From Ruminococcaceae bacterium UBA4871 (GTDB taxonomy: Bacteria; Bacillota; Clostridia; Oscillospirales; Acutalibacteraceae), in assembly GCA_002399445.1 (NCBI GenBank), contig DHDR01000027.1, positions 34,262 through 98,261 of the forward strand: DNA of 64,000 bases, given 5' to 3'. Below are positions 52,962 through 62,016 of the stretch, in pieces. Made by a program: the position numbers and the translations under genes. Under the pieces are notes generated by a model. The model was not told where the DNA came from. It made no database searches and was given only the letters and a program-made list of their open reading frames with translations. Within the stretch, counting starts at the first letter, position 1; every line of letters starts with the position of its first letter.

Positions 52962-54101
52962 TCAGGCAAGTTCCGGCTTCTCCCAAAGATTCAGTTTGGT
53001 TCCAATACCAAGCTCTTTAGCCTTGCGGAGACATTTACATCCCCATCCGATGTCTTCCGTCGGCATACCACCGACTGCATAGACAATGATTTGATCTTCC
53101 GAGGTACGGCCGGTTTTGTAACCGTTGATAATATCACCGATATCTGTAATCCCCTCTCTGGGAATTTTACCGGTGGACACAAGGTCGTAGAAACACATGC
53201 CAATCAGTGTGGAAACTGTCTTCTGAGTGGGATACTGCTGACCAACGCCCCAACCCTCATACATTTTATAATTGTCGGAAACCAACTTACATTTTGACTG
53301 ATCAGCAAGGAAATCCTCATCCATCAGCAATGCTGACGTACTCATCACAAGAGCACCCGGTTTCAGCCATTCTCCTTTTATATAAGGGTTATCTTCAAAT
53401 TTGGGGGCATTATTGGTACCAAAACAAATGATGTCAGCGTCCTTACAAGCCTCTTCGTAATTTTCGCATACCACATAATTTTTAATCTGTGGAAAATGCT
53501 CTTTGCAATAAGCAACAAACGCGTCGATACCTTTCTGACTGCGGCCCTTAACTTTCACCGTATCTATTGTCGGCTGTTCTGTCAAAAATGCATCGACAGC
53601 TGTCTTACCCATGACACCAGGACCAATAATAGATGCAACTTTAGGATTTTTCCTGCAAAGGAATCTTGCTCCAAGTCCGGGAACAGCACCTGTTCGAGTA
53701 GCACTGAGGACATTTGCAGACATATAGGCTACGGGCACACCCGTCTCGGTATCCATCAAAGTCAGCATCAGTATCGACCGCGGAAGGCCCTTGGAACGGT
53801 TGCGCTGGTCAGAACCATAGCACTTAATCCCACTCATATGGAACTCTCCGCCAACATAGGCAGGCATGGCAACCACACGTTTGTCTGGTGCATCAAGCGG
53901 CATTCCCTCAATATCCGACGTTTCCGGAAACCGCATCTTAATGCCGTGTTCGTTGTTGCTTGGCCCACCCATGCGGTAATCTCCTTTACTCATAAGAGAG
54001 AAAACCTCCTGCATGGTGTCAATACAGCCTTTCATATTGCGCACACCTGCACGCAGCATATCCTTTTCACTTAGATACAGAAAATTAATATTTGTATTCA
54101 T
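52962..54101 (-). CDS. Ornithine cyclodeaminase/mu-crystallin-family protein
   Basis: A 379-residue Rossmann-fold protein of the OCD/mu-crystallin family. The dinucleotide loop appears as IIGPGVMGKTAVDAF (about 152-166). Family members include ornithine cyclodeaminase, alanine dehydrogenase and ketimine or imine reductases. In this operon it may reduce or release the imine made by the flavoproteins, which is inference. I set the start at 54099-54101, 8 bases after AAGGAG; an ATG two codons earlier is too close. Confidence 0.85.
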   Translation of the reverse strand: MNTNINFLYLSEKDMLRAGVRNMKGCIDTMQEVFSLMSKGDYRMGGPSNNEHGIKMRFPETSDIEGMPLDAPDKRVVAMPAYVGGEFHMSGIKCYGSDQRNRSKGLPRSILMLTLMDTETGVPVAYMSANVLSATRTGAVPGLGARFLCRKNPKVASIIGPGVMGKTAVDAFLTEQPTIDTVKVKGRSQKGIDAFVAYCKEHFPQIKNYVVCENYEEACKDADIICFGTNNAPKFEDNPYIKGEWLKPGALVMSTSALLMDEDFLADQSKCKLVSDNYKMYEGWGVGQQYPTQKTVSTLIGMCFYDLVSTGKIPREGITDIGDIINGYKTGRTSEDQIIVYAVGGMPTEDIGWGCKCLRKAKELGIGTKLNLWEKPELA

Positions 54102-54167
54102 CTTCATAGCTCCTTTTTTATTGATAATTTATAAGTAAGGAATTGTCAAAAACTGTCTGACTGGTTT

Positions 54168-55601
54168 TTACATTAAGTTGGAATCCAGTTCCACATCAAT
54201 ATGGGACGCAAAGGCTTCACCAAACCGAGCTTTGCAGCGGAAATAAAATACACAGCCAAGAACAGCCCAACTGCCAAACCAGATCCATTCCTGCCAAACC
54301 AACGCTGAGTTTGCAAACGGGAGCGGAACAATATATAACAGCATGAAAATTCCGGACATAATCACTGCAAGGACACCGACCAGTTTGCCGTGTTTGACTT
54401 TATAAGGACGGTTCATCTTTGGCTGCTTAATGCGAAGTACAAGAAAAGAAAGCGAAACCATCATATAGGCAATACATACTGCCAGAGAACCTGCATCCAC
54501 AATCCACGTAAGCATCTTGCGGCCAAAAAATGGAGCAATAATCGTTACAAGACCGATGAACAGCAGAGCATTGACCGGTGTCTTATGCTTTTCACTCAGT
54601 TTGCCAAACCAGTTGGGAAGCATTTTAGACTCTGCCATCGAATAAACTGCTCGGCTCCCGCCCATCAGGAAAGCATTCCAAGAGGTAATAATACCGGACA
54701 CACCGCCGATAATCAGGACTTTTGCCATTGCACTGCTGTTGAAAGCAATCTTCATCGCATCTGCGGACGGAAGGCTGGTCTCAGACATTTTGGAAACGGG
54801 CAGGACATAACCAACTGCAAAAACAACTGCTGCATAAAAAATGAAAGCAAGTATAATGGACAGAAGCATAATTTTGCCAAGTTTGCGGTAAGGTACATTC
54901 ACTTCTTCTGCTGCCTGTGGAATCACATCAAAACCGACAAAATAGAAGGGCGTCATGACCGCAACTGTTAAAATACCGCCTAAGTTCGTGAATGGAGAAC
55001 CAGTCTGTGCTGCAAATGCAGAAGATTTTACATTGGACAGATTGCCGGACTTCAAAGATCCAACAACCAAAAGGATGCCGGCTGCAGCAATAATAACGGT
55101 TAAAACCGTCTGAACAATGGCAGCTGTTTTTGTACCGACAATGTTAAGTACCAAAACGCAAATAGCAGCGATAACCGCAACGGCTACCCAGGAAGCATAA
55201 ACCTTGAAGCCTCCGATTGTGTACATATAACCCTGCAGAAATTTTGGGAAAAGCCATGTCAGCACAGTTGGAAAAGCACATGCCTCAAAAGCAGCAATCG
55301 AAGCGTACCCAAGTATGATCTCCCATGTGCAGATAAAAGAAGCAGTCGGACCCAGCGCTTTGTAGCTAAAAACATGTTCACCACCGCACTGCGGCATAGC
55401 AGGTGTCAGTTCCGCATAGGTTAGACCGACAAAGTAAATCATAATGCCGCCAATCAGGAAAGCAATAATGGCACCGATAGTTCCCGCATTCCTAATCCAG
55501 TCCCCTGTACTGACTACCCAAGCCCAACCGATCATGGCGCCAAAAGCTATGACCAAAATGTCTTTTTGACTCAGGACCTTATCAAATTTTGATTTTGCCA
55601 T
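54168..55601 (-). CDS. APC-superfamily amino acid permease
   Basis: A 477-residue membrane protein with about 12 helices. The GWAWVVSTGDWI region in helix 1 and FVGFDVIPQAAEEVNVPYR around helix 6 are typical of amino-acid/polyamine permeases. It is first in the operon and probably imports the substrate oxidised by the downstream enzymes. A 213-base leader with two intrinsic terminators lies between its promoter and start. Confidence 0.9.
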   Translation of the reverse strand: MAKSKFDKVLSQKDILVIAFGAMIGWAWVVSTGDWIRNAGTIGAIIAFLIGGIMIYFVGLTYAELTPAMPQCGGEHVFSYKALGPTASFICTWEIILGYASIAAFEACAFPTVLTWLFPKFLQGYMYTIGGFKVYASWVAVAVIAAICVLVLNIVGTKTAAIVQTVLTVIIAAAGILLVVGSLKSGNLSNVKSSAFAAQTGSPFTNLGGILTVAVMTPFYFVGFDVIPQAAEEVNVPYRKLGKIMLLSIILAFIFYAAVVFAVGYVLPVSKMSETSLPSADAMKIAFNSSAMAKVLIIGGVSGIITSWNAFLMGGSRAVYSMAESKMLPNWFGKLSEKHKTPVNALLFIGLVTIIAPFFGRKMLTWIVDAGSLAVCIAYMMVSLSFLVLRIKQPKMNRPYKVKHGKLVGVLAVIMSGIFMLLYIVPLPFANSALVWQEWIWFGSWAVLGCVFYFRCKARFGEAFASHIDVELDSNLM

Positions 55602-55643
55602 TTGGATTCCTCCTTCAACAATACCGCTAATACATCATTTTCT

Positions 55644-55683
55644 ATAAAAAAGCGCTGTTACTGTAGACTTACAGTAACAGCGT
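55644..55683 (-). terminator. Second intrinsic terminator in the permease leader
   Basis: A perfect 13-bp stem (55670-55682 with 55653-55665) with a 4-base loop, followed on the minus strand by GCTTTTTT. It lies about 45 bases before the permease start. Confidence 0.85.
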
Positions 55684-55692
55684 CATTGCCGG

Positions 55693-55748
55693 AAGAAAAA
55701 TAAAAGGCGGTCTTACCCGAAGCAGATGCTTCGAATAAGACCGCCTTG
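55693..55748 (-). terminator. First intrinsic terminator in the permease leader
   Basis: A long stem: 12 bp (55736-55747 with 55704-55715), an internal mismatch, then 7 bp closing a 2-base loop, followed on the minus strand by TTTTATTTTTC. The segment GTCTTA in its 5' arm can also pair with an upstream TAAGAC (55748-55753), giving an alternative fold. Confidence 0.85.
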
Positions 55749-55820
55749 TCTTAGCAAAAATCAAAAGTAAAGGAACATTGCTCAACCTAACTTGTCAGTT
55801 CCTTTTGGAACGTTTTCTGT

Positions 55821-55849
55821 ATTATACCCTGTTTTTGGTCTTATGAAAA
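55821..55849 (-). promoter_or_regulatory. Promoter for the permease-oxidase operon
   Basis: TTTTCA, a 17-base spacer, TATAAT on the minus strand. Start of transcription is predicted near 55814. Confidence 0.65.
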
Positions 55850-55886
55850 TAGCCAATTTAAATATTTTTATAGGTGCCAATTCCAG

Positions 55887-55915
55887 TTGCCTTTTGAAAC
55901 AGGCCAATGTATAAT
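55887..55915 (+). promoter_or_regulatory. Promoter for the MocR regulator
   Basis: TTGCCT, a 17-base spacer, TATAAT on the plus strand, 41 bases before the start codon. It faces away from the operon promoter, so one bound regulator could control both. Confidence 0.72.
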
Positions 55916-55956
55916 GAAAAAAACGCGAAAGGGAAACAGGAGGAGGGACCTTCTTT

Positions 55957-57357
55957 ATGCTTTACATTAACAGAAGCAGTAAAACACCAATTTACAAACA
56001 AATCTATGATTCCTTTAAAGAGGATATATTGACAGGCCGGTATGCCCCACAAACCCGGCTGCCCGCAACTCGGCGGCTGGCAAAAGACTTAGGTGTCAGC
56101 AGAAATACAGTTGATCTGGCTTATCAGCAGCTGGTACTGGAAGGCTATATCGTGCCGCACGCCTGCTCGGGATTTACAGTTGAACCAATTGCACCTTCCA
56201 CCGTGTACCAGCCTGTTAAACGCAAAGATACTGCAGAAGAACAGCAAAAGCCCAAAAATAAAATCCAGTATGATTTCTGGTATCCGCTGCTGGACTGCAG
56301 CCTCTTTCCCATGAAAACATGGAAGAAGCTGTACTGCAGTGCACTTTCGGAAATCGGTTCCTCAAAATTTATTTCCTATCCGGAAAGGCAGGGGGAACCA
56401 CAACTTCAAAAAGCAATTGCCGATTATCTTTTCCGTTCCCGCGGCGTTCACTGCGCACCTCACCAAGTAATCGTCAGCTGCGGAATTCAGTTTAATTTGG
56501 AACTTTTGCTCAAGCTGTTTGACCCGTCCTGCTGTACAGCAGCAATGGAGGAACCCGGTTACAACGGTGTTAGGGACCTGTTACAAGCAAACCATTTCCG
56601 CGTTAGTCCGATTCCCGTGGACCATGATGGGATAGTAACCCAACATTTAAAAGACTGCAGAGCGAGTCTTCTTTATATCACACCGTCCCATCAGTTTCCA
56701 ACCGGTGCTATTCTGCCTGTAAACAGGCGGATGGAGATACTTGACTGGGCCAAACAGCAGAATGCCTATATCATTGAAGATGACTATGACAGTGAGCTTC
56801 GTTATTTTTCCAACTCAATCCCCTCGCTCCAATCTATCGATCGCAATGATAGAGTCATTTATCTGGGAACATTTTCAAAAGTTTTGGCTCCGGGACTGCG
56901 CATCTCCTATTTGGTGCTCCCCCCTCAGTTGCTTGAGCGCTACAGGCAAATCTGCGGTTTTTACCTCTGTCAAGTTCCTTACACCAATCAACTGGCACTG
57001 ACAGAATTCATCAACAGCGGTTATCTTGAGCAGCACATCCGCCGCGTCCGTCATGCATACAGTGAAAAACAGGCAAAATTTTTATCCGCTATCGACCGCG
57101 TCTTCGGCGAAAGAATCCATTTATTCTCCAAAAATGCCGGTCTGCATATGCTGGCAGATATTGAAACCACACTTACTTCTGAAGAGCTGATCCAGCGGGC
57201 TGAAAAAGTTGGGATTCGCGTCTACTCTGCCAAATTTTGCTGGAGCAGCCCTGCCACTGCTCCGGAGCATCAGCTGATCCTGGGTTACGGCAGCATACCC
57301 GCACAGGATTACGAACCAGCACTCAGGCTGCTTTATCATGCATGGTATGAAATATAA
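55957..57357 (+). CDS. MocR/GabR-type regulator (GntR HTH plus aminotransferase domain)
   Basis: A 466-residue regulator: N-terminal winged helix (1-75, RRLAKDLGVSRNTVDLAYQQL) joined to a class I aminotransferase-like PLP domain (about 110-460) containing EDDYDSELRY and the PLP-lysine region GTFSKVLAPGLR. MocR proteins sense amino acids or amines through PLP. Divergence from the permease operon makes it the likely regulator of that operon and possibly of the lyase downstream. Confidence 0.92.
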   Translation: MLYINRSSKTPIYKQIYDSFKEDILTGRYAPQTRLPATRRLAKDLGVSRNTVDLAYQQLVLEGYIVPHACSGFTVEPIAPSTVYQPVKRKDTAEEQQKPKNKIQYDFWYPLLDCSLFPMKTWKKLYCSALSEIGSSKFISYPERQGEPQLQKAIADYLFRSRGVHCAPHQVIVSCGIQFNLELLLKLFDPSCCTAAMEEPGYNGVRDLLQANHFRVSPIPVDHDGIVTQHLKDCRASLLYITPSHQFPTGAILPVNRRMEILDWAKQQNAYIIEDDYDSELRYFSNSIPSLQSIDRNDRVIYLGTFSKVLAPGLRISYLVLPPQLLERYRQICGFYLCQVPYTNQLALTEFINSGYLEQHIRRVRHAYSEKQAKFLSAIDRVFGERIHLFSKNAGLHMLADIETTLTSEELIQRAEKVGIRVYSAKFCWSSPATAPEHQLILGYGSIPAQDYEPALRLLYHAWYEI

Positions 57358-57358
57358 A

Positions 57359-57412
57359 AAAGCAATTTGCCGACCGCTTTGACAAGTGGAAAGCCAATTG
57401 CTCTTTTATTGA
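57359..57412. terminator. Weak bidirectional hairpin between MocR and the lyase genes
   Basis: AGCAATT/AATTGCT arms with an inner GCTTT/AAAGC pair, flanked by A and T runs, between convergent genes. Confidence 0.5.
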
Positions 57413-57487
57413 AAAGTAAAAATCAATAATATTCCATCTACAGTCAAGACACCTGAACACCTGAAAACCTCTGTAGAAATCAGGCCG

Positions 57488-58903
57488 TTAGACTGCAGCT
57501 GAGGTCTTTTCCGGCTCATCCAAAGAGGCCTTTCCGGTCAGCAGCAATGGATTGAGCATCTTTTGCAGCTGCTCATCTGACAATCCGCTTTCCCTGCGGG
57601 CAAGCTCCGTAAATGGTTCACCTGTTTTAAGTGCTTTTTTGGCAAGGTGAGCTGCCTTGCAGTAGCCAATGAAAGGAGTCAAAGCGGTGGCAGTGCCCGT
57701 ACCTGCCTCCAAAAGCATGCGGCAGTGGTTTTGATCGGCTTTGATTCCTGAAATACAGTTGACGGTCAAGGTCTCAGTGGCGTTCGCCATTTCTTCCAGA
57801 GAATCAAACAGTCTGTCAAATAAAACCGGTTCAAAAGCATTCAGCTCCATTTGTCCCGCTTCAGCAGCCATGGTTATCGCAGCATCATTTCCAACTACTG
57901 CAAAGCAAACCTGCGTAACGACTTCAGGAATGACAGGATTAACTTTGCCGGGCATGATGGAGGAGCCGTTTTGCATAGCTGGCAGCAAAAGTTCACCAAG
58001 GCCAGCACGGGGGCCGCTGGAAAGCAGACGCAAATCATTGCACATCTTAGACAGGCTGACTGCACATGCCTTGAGCGCACCGGAAACCGAAACAAAGCAG
58101 TCCAGATTCTGCGTCGCATCCATCTGGTCCGGTGCTGATGTCAACCTATGCCCAGTCAGTTTACTCAAAATAGGAGTCACTCTGCGGCGGTAAACAGGCG
58201 TTGTGTTAATTCCGGTCCCAATAGCCGTTCCGCCTAAATTAAGGCTGCAAAGTTCCTTTTCAGAACTTTTAATGCGTTCTGCAGTACGGCCAACCATGTT
58301 GGCAAAAGCGCCGAATGTCTGACCAAAACTTTCCGGAACAGCATCCTGCAATTGCGTTCGCCCAATTTTAACGACATCTTTCAATTCTTCGGCTTTGTCT
58401 TCCAGTGCTTCTTTCAATGCATACAGTTGCAGCAGCAGCGGTTTCGTCAAATCCAGAGCGGTCAGTTTTCCTGCCGTTGGAAAAACATCATTCGTCGACT
58501 GCGACATATTCACATGATCATTCGGGTGAACAAGAGAATATTCCCCCTTCTGTCCGCCAAGATACTCAATCGCGCGGTTTGCAATCACTTCATTTGCATT
58601 CATGTTTGCAGAAGTGCCAGCCCCGCCTTGTATGGGGTCCACAATGAACTGTTCGTGCAGTTTGCCGGAAATAACATCATTGCAGGCCTGCACAATGGCC
58701 TGCATGCGCTGATAATCCAGCGTACCTGCTTCATGGTTTGCTAAAGCTGCCGCTTTTTTAATTTGTGCCAGATTACAAATGAACTCGGGGCGCAATTGTC
58801 GGCCGGTAATTGGAAAATTCTCTTTCGCACGAGCACTCTGCACGCCGTAATAGGCAGAATCCGATATTTCTTTTTCACCGATTGAATCGCTTTCCAAACG
58901 CAT
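57488..58903 (-). CDS. aspA: Aspartate ammonia-lyase (aspartase/fumarase class II family)
   Basis: Aspartase deaminates L-aspartate to fumarate reversibly. The 471-residue protein begins MRLESDSIGEKEISDSAYYG. It has GGAGTSANMNANEVIANRA and the mobile active-site loop GSSIMPGKVNPVIPEV with the catalytic Ser. The VHPNDHVNMSQSTNDVFP segment supports aspartase over fumarase, which usually has HPNDDVNKSQSSND-type sequence, but the two are close. It is a single-gene unit next to amino-acid genes. Confidence 0.86.
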   Translation of the reverse strand: MRLESDSIGEKEISDSAYYGVQSARAKENFPITGRQLRPEFICNLAQIKKAAALANHEAGTLDYQRMQAIVQACNDVISGKLHEQFIVDPIQGGAGTSANMNANEVIANRAIEYLGGQKGEYSLVHPNDHVNMSQSTNDVFPTAGKLTALDLTKPLLLQLYALKEALEDKAEELKDVVKIGRTQLQDAVPESFGQTFGAFANMVGRTAERIKSSEKELCSLNLGGTAIGTGINTTPVYRRRVTPILSKLTGHRLTSAPDQMDATQNLDCFVSVSGALKACAVSLSKMCNDLRLLSSGPRAGLGELLLPAMQNGSSIMPGKVNPVIPEVVTQVCFAVVGNDAAITMAAEAGQMELNAFEPVLFDRLFDSLEEMANATETLTVNCISGIKADQNHCRMLLEAGTGTATALTPFIGYCKAAHLAKKALKTGEPFTELARRESGLSDEQLQKMLNPLLLTGKASLDEPEKTSAAV

Positions 58904-58978
58904 ATTTATATTCCCTCCAAATGATGTTCTGCTAGAATTTTCTGGCCCCTCAGATGGTCACTGCTTTAATTGCATATG

Positions 58979-59008
58979 ACTATAGCACTTTGTCTGAGCG
59001 AATGTAAA
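58979..59008 (-). promoter_or_regulatory. Probable promoter for aspA
   Basis: TTTACA, an 18-base spacer, TATAGT on the minus strand, about 75 bases before the gene. Confidence 0.6.
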
Positions 59009-59295
59009 TAGCCGTATGAAAATATGTAGATTAAAAAATATTTAACGGCAGTTGACTTTTAAGAAAATGTTTATTTCCATGCTTGAGCTTAATTAATTTA
59101 TGTCACGAAATGCAGAGCACATCATTTATATCTTATCGAATTTAAAAAATTAAGCGTTTGCCGTTTCACATGCTTTATGCCCATCTCTGTCAAAATGAAT
59201 AAAAACCAGTGTATTTAGCTGCTATGTTTTAATAATATTGGATAGTTTCACCATTTTCCCACTATACTGTCAGCACTGAGCAGCAAATGAAACAT
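59009..59295. other. AT-rich intergenic stretch without visible genes
   Basis: No coding frame with a ribosome site, hairpin terminator or known RNA motif was seen between the aspA promoter and the end of the ABC ATPase gene. Confidence 0.5.
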
Positions 59296-60051
59296 TTAGT
59301 TTCGGATAAAACGTGATAAAAACTCTTGAGTACGTGGATTCTGGGGATTATCAAAAATCATTTCAGGAGTTCCTTCTTCTGCAATAATCCCCTGATCCAT
59401 AAAGATAACGCGGGTTGACACATCCTTTGCAAAAGCCATTTCATGTGTAACAATAATCATTGTGAGCCCTTCTTTTGCCAAATCACGCATCACTTCCAGA
59501 ACTTCTCCAACCATTTGAGGATCAAGTGCACTGGTAGGTTCGTCAAAAAGCAGTACATCCGGTTCCATAACCAGCGCACGGGCAATCGCCACACGCTGCT
59601 GCTGACCGCCGGAAAGCTGAGCCGGCTTTGCATGAATATAAGGAGCCATCCCTACTTTTTCTAAATACTTGATTGCCAGCGTATACGCTTCTTCCTGCCC
59701 CTTTTTTAGAACTTTTCTGGCACCAACCATGCAATTCCCCAATACCGTCATATTATGAAACAAATTGAAGGACTGAAAGACCATTCCTACATGTGCCCGA
59801 TAGGTATGTAAATTAAATTGAGAAGTTAGGATATTCCGGCCATTGAATAAAATCTCTCCGGAGGTTGGAATCTCAAGCCTATTGATACAACGGAGCATCG
59901 TCGACTTTCCGGAACCCGAAGCACCGATAATGCAAATGACATCTTGACGGTTTGTAGCAAAGTCAATGTCCTGAAGTACCCTGTGATTGCCGAAGGATTT
60001 GCTTAAATGCTTTACCTGCAGAATGGGTACCTGTGTTTTCATCTCAGCCAT
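59296..60051 (-). CDS. Polar amino acid ABC transporter ATP-binding protein
   Basis: A 251-residue ATPase of the GlnQ/HisP type. Walker A is GASGSGKSTM, the signature is LSGGQQQRVAIARAL, Walker B VLLFDEPTSA and the switch VTHEM. A 13-bp overlap couples it to the permease gene. It energises uptake of an amino acid bound by the lipoprotein encoded at 62788-63672. Confidence 0.94.
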   Translation of the reverse strand: MAEMKTQVPILQVKHLSKSFGNHRVLQDIDFATNRQDVICIIGASGSGKSTMLRCINRLEIPTSGEILFNGRNILTSQFNLHTYRAHVGMVFQSFNLFHNMTVLGNCMVGARKVLKKGQEEAYTLAIKYLEKVGMAPYIHAKPAQLSGGQQQRVAIARALVMEPDVLLFDEPTSALDPQMVGEVLEVMRDLAKEGLTMIIVTHEMAFAKDVSTRVIFMDQGIIAEEGTPEMIFDNPQNPRTQEFLSRFIRN

Positions 60052-60857
60052 GCGCGCATAACCCCTTTCGTTTTTTTCTTGTCCGGTAATGTTCCACTTG
60101 GATCATTCATTGGATCTGCCAGCTGATAATAGTCAGAGCCATCAATCTTATGTTCGATCCAGCGCAGCAGTCTTGCACAAATAAAGGTCATAATAAAGTA
60201 GAAAACACTGATAATAAAATATGTTTCAAAATAACGATAGTAAACACCTGCAGCAGATTTTCCGTTAAAGTACAGTTCTGTTACAGAAATAACATTTAAT
60301 ACCGATGTATCTTTAATATTAATAATCAGGTTGTTTCCAATCTGCGGCAGAATATTGCGGAAAGTCTGCGGCAGAATGACACTCGTCATGGTTTGCCAAT
60401 GGGTCATTCCAATCGCTTCAGCGGCTTCTGTCTGTCCCTTGTCAACCGACTCGATTCCTCCGCGCACAGTCTCTGCCATGTAAGCACCTGTGTTGACTGA
60501 AACAACAAAAAATCCGGCAAAAAGTGGGGTCATATTAATATTGAACAGCTGCATGGAACCATAAAAAAGGACCATGGCCTGCACCATCATGGGGGTGCCA
60601 CGAAAAATTTCTATATAAGCCAAAAGCAGAAACTGAAGAATTTTGTATAGTGCTTTGATGAATATATTCTTATCACGCCCTGGTTTTGGTATTGTCCTCA
60701 ACACGCCGACTAGAAGGCCGATAATACAGCCAAAAAATGTACCTATCAGCGCCAAAATCAGCGTTGTTTCACAACCCTGCAAAAAATATGTACCATATTT
60801 TTTAAGCAGGAACACAACCCAATCCATAAAAGTTACCGGTGCATTCATATTAATCAC
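60039..60857 (-). CDS. Polar amino acid ABC transporter permease
   Basis: A 272-residue His/Glu/Gln/Arg-family permease with about five helices and the EAA loop EAAEAIGMTHWQTMTSVILPQ. The last 45 residues form a charged cytoplasmic tail (RLLRWIEHKIDGSDYYQLADP). It lies between the aminotransferase and ATPase genes. A single permease gene suggests a homodimeric channel. Confidence 0.93.
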   Translation of the reverse strand: MINMNAPVTFMDWVVFLLKKYGTYFLQGCETTLILALIGTFFGCIIGLLVGVLRTIPKPGRDKNIFIKALYKILQFLLLAYIEIFRGTPMMVQAMVLFYGSMQLFNINMTPLFAGFFVVSVNTGAYMAETVRGGIESVDKGQTEAAEAIGMTHWQTMTSVILPQTFRNILPQIGNNLIINIKDTSVLNVISVTELYFNGKSAAGVYYRYFETYFIISVFYFIMTFICARLLRWIEHKIDGSDYYQLADPMNDPSGTLPDKKKTKGVMRAWLR

Positions 60858-60864
60858 CCCTATT

Positions 60865-61983
60865 TTATTTTTCCAGTGAAGGAAATACCGGCATCACCGA
60901 ATTGCCGAGCTCCTTTATTTTGTAATCGGAAACGATTTTATCGATTGCCTGAATCACAATATGCATCTGTTCTTCTGTACCAATGGAAATTCTTACATAA
61001 TCCCGAATACGCGGTTGGTCATAGTACCGAATCAAGATGCCATGTTCTTTCAGTTTCCGGTAAAGATACTCGGCCGGCACAGCAAGAGGCTTTACAAAAA
61101 GAAAATTTGTGTTCGACTTTAGCACGGCAAATTTGCGGGCGAGAAGTGCTCTTCTGAATGCGTCTCTAACTTTTTCCGTTTCATGTAAGCACTTTTTTGT
61201 ATATGCAGTATCTTGAAGAGCGGCACATCCAAGGACCTGTGAAACGGTATTAAGGCTGTCTGGATTAAAAGCAGCTTTCATCAGAGCAAGATCTTCAATA
61301 TTTTTTGCGGATGAAAAAGCCAATCCGATACGTGCTCCGGCAAGATTATGCGATTTGGACATCGTGTGAATAACCATCAGGTTATCATATTGGTTTATCA
61401 GCGGTACACAGGTTTCGTTGCCAAAGTCCACATAAGCTTCATCAATCACAACCAAATGATTCGGATTGGACAGGAGAATACGCTCGATGTCTTTTAAATG
61501 AATTTTCAACCCAGTTGGTGCATTGGGATTTGCCAACATTACATTGCTGCCGCAGTGACAGTAATCTTCGACACAAATGCTGAAATCTTTTTGTACCGGT
61601 ATTTCTTGGTATTGAAGGCTGAAAAATTCAGAGAAAGTTCTGTAAAAATTATAGGTGACATCAGGGAAACAAAATCCCTCTCCACAGCTGTTGTATGCAA
61701 TCATACAGTAAGCAAGAATGACGTCCGAACCACTGTCAACAAAAACCTGTTCCGGCTCAAGGCTGTAATAGGCAGCCGCTGCTTTTCTCAGTTCCGTACA
61801 TTGAGGGTCAGCATAAAGGTTTTGGCCCGCCAAAATTGCATCCGTTACCGACCTGATTGCAAGTAAAGACGGCGGATATGGCGACTCATTTGCATTAATT
61901 TTAATAATATTTTTTCCTCTTAATGATTCACCAAGATGGTAGCCTTCTTTCTTTAGAAATTTTTTACTTAGAAATTTCCCCAT
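60865..61983 (-). CDS. HisC-like PLP aminotransferase
   Basis: A 372-residue class I/II aminotransferase close to histidinol-phosphate aminotransferase: INANESPYPPS, NPNAPTGLKI, VIDEAYVDFG and the PLP-lysine block HTMSKSHNLAGARIG. It is not in a his operon; it opens an operon with an amino acid transporter, so it may act on the imported amino acid instead of in histidine synthesis. That is inference. The ATG at 61981-61983 is 8 bases after AAGGAG; an upstream start 11 codons earlier lacks a site. Confidence 0.86.
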   Translation of the reverse strand: MGKFLSKKFLKKEGYHLGESLRGKNIIKINANESPYPPSLLAIRSVTDAILAGQNLYADPQCTELRKAAAAYYSLEPEQVFVDSGSDVILAYCMIAYNSCGEGFCFPDVTYNFYRTFSEFFSLQYQEIPVQKDFSICVEDYCHCGSNVMLANPNAPTGLKIHLKDIERILLSNPNHLVVIDEAYVDFGNETCVPLINQYDNLMVIHTMSKSHNLAGARIGLAFSSAKNIEDLALMKAAFNPDSLNTVSQVLGCAALQDTAYTKKCLHETEKVRDAFRRALLARKFAVLKSNTNFLFVKPLAVPAEYLYRKLKEHGILIRYYDQPRIRDYVRISIGTEEQMHIVIQAIDKIVSDYKIKELGNSVMPVFPSLEK

Positions 61984-62016
61984 ATTGCTTACTCCTTTAT
62001 CCCACATACACGTCAA

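Noticed and set aside
55644..55748. The two hairpins upstream of the permease as terminators of the MocR gene
   Set aside because: They lie upstream of MocR, and their U-tracts occur only on the minus strand, in the direction of the permease.
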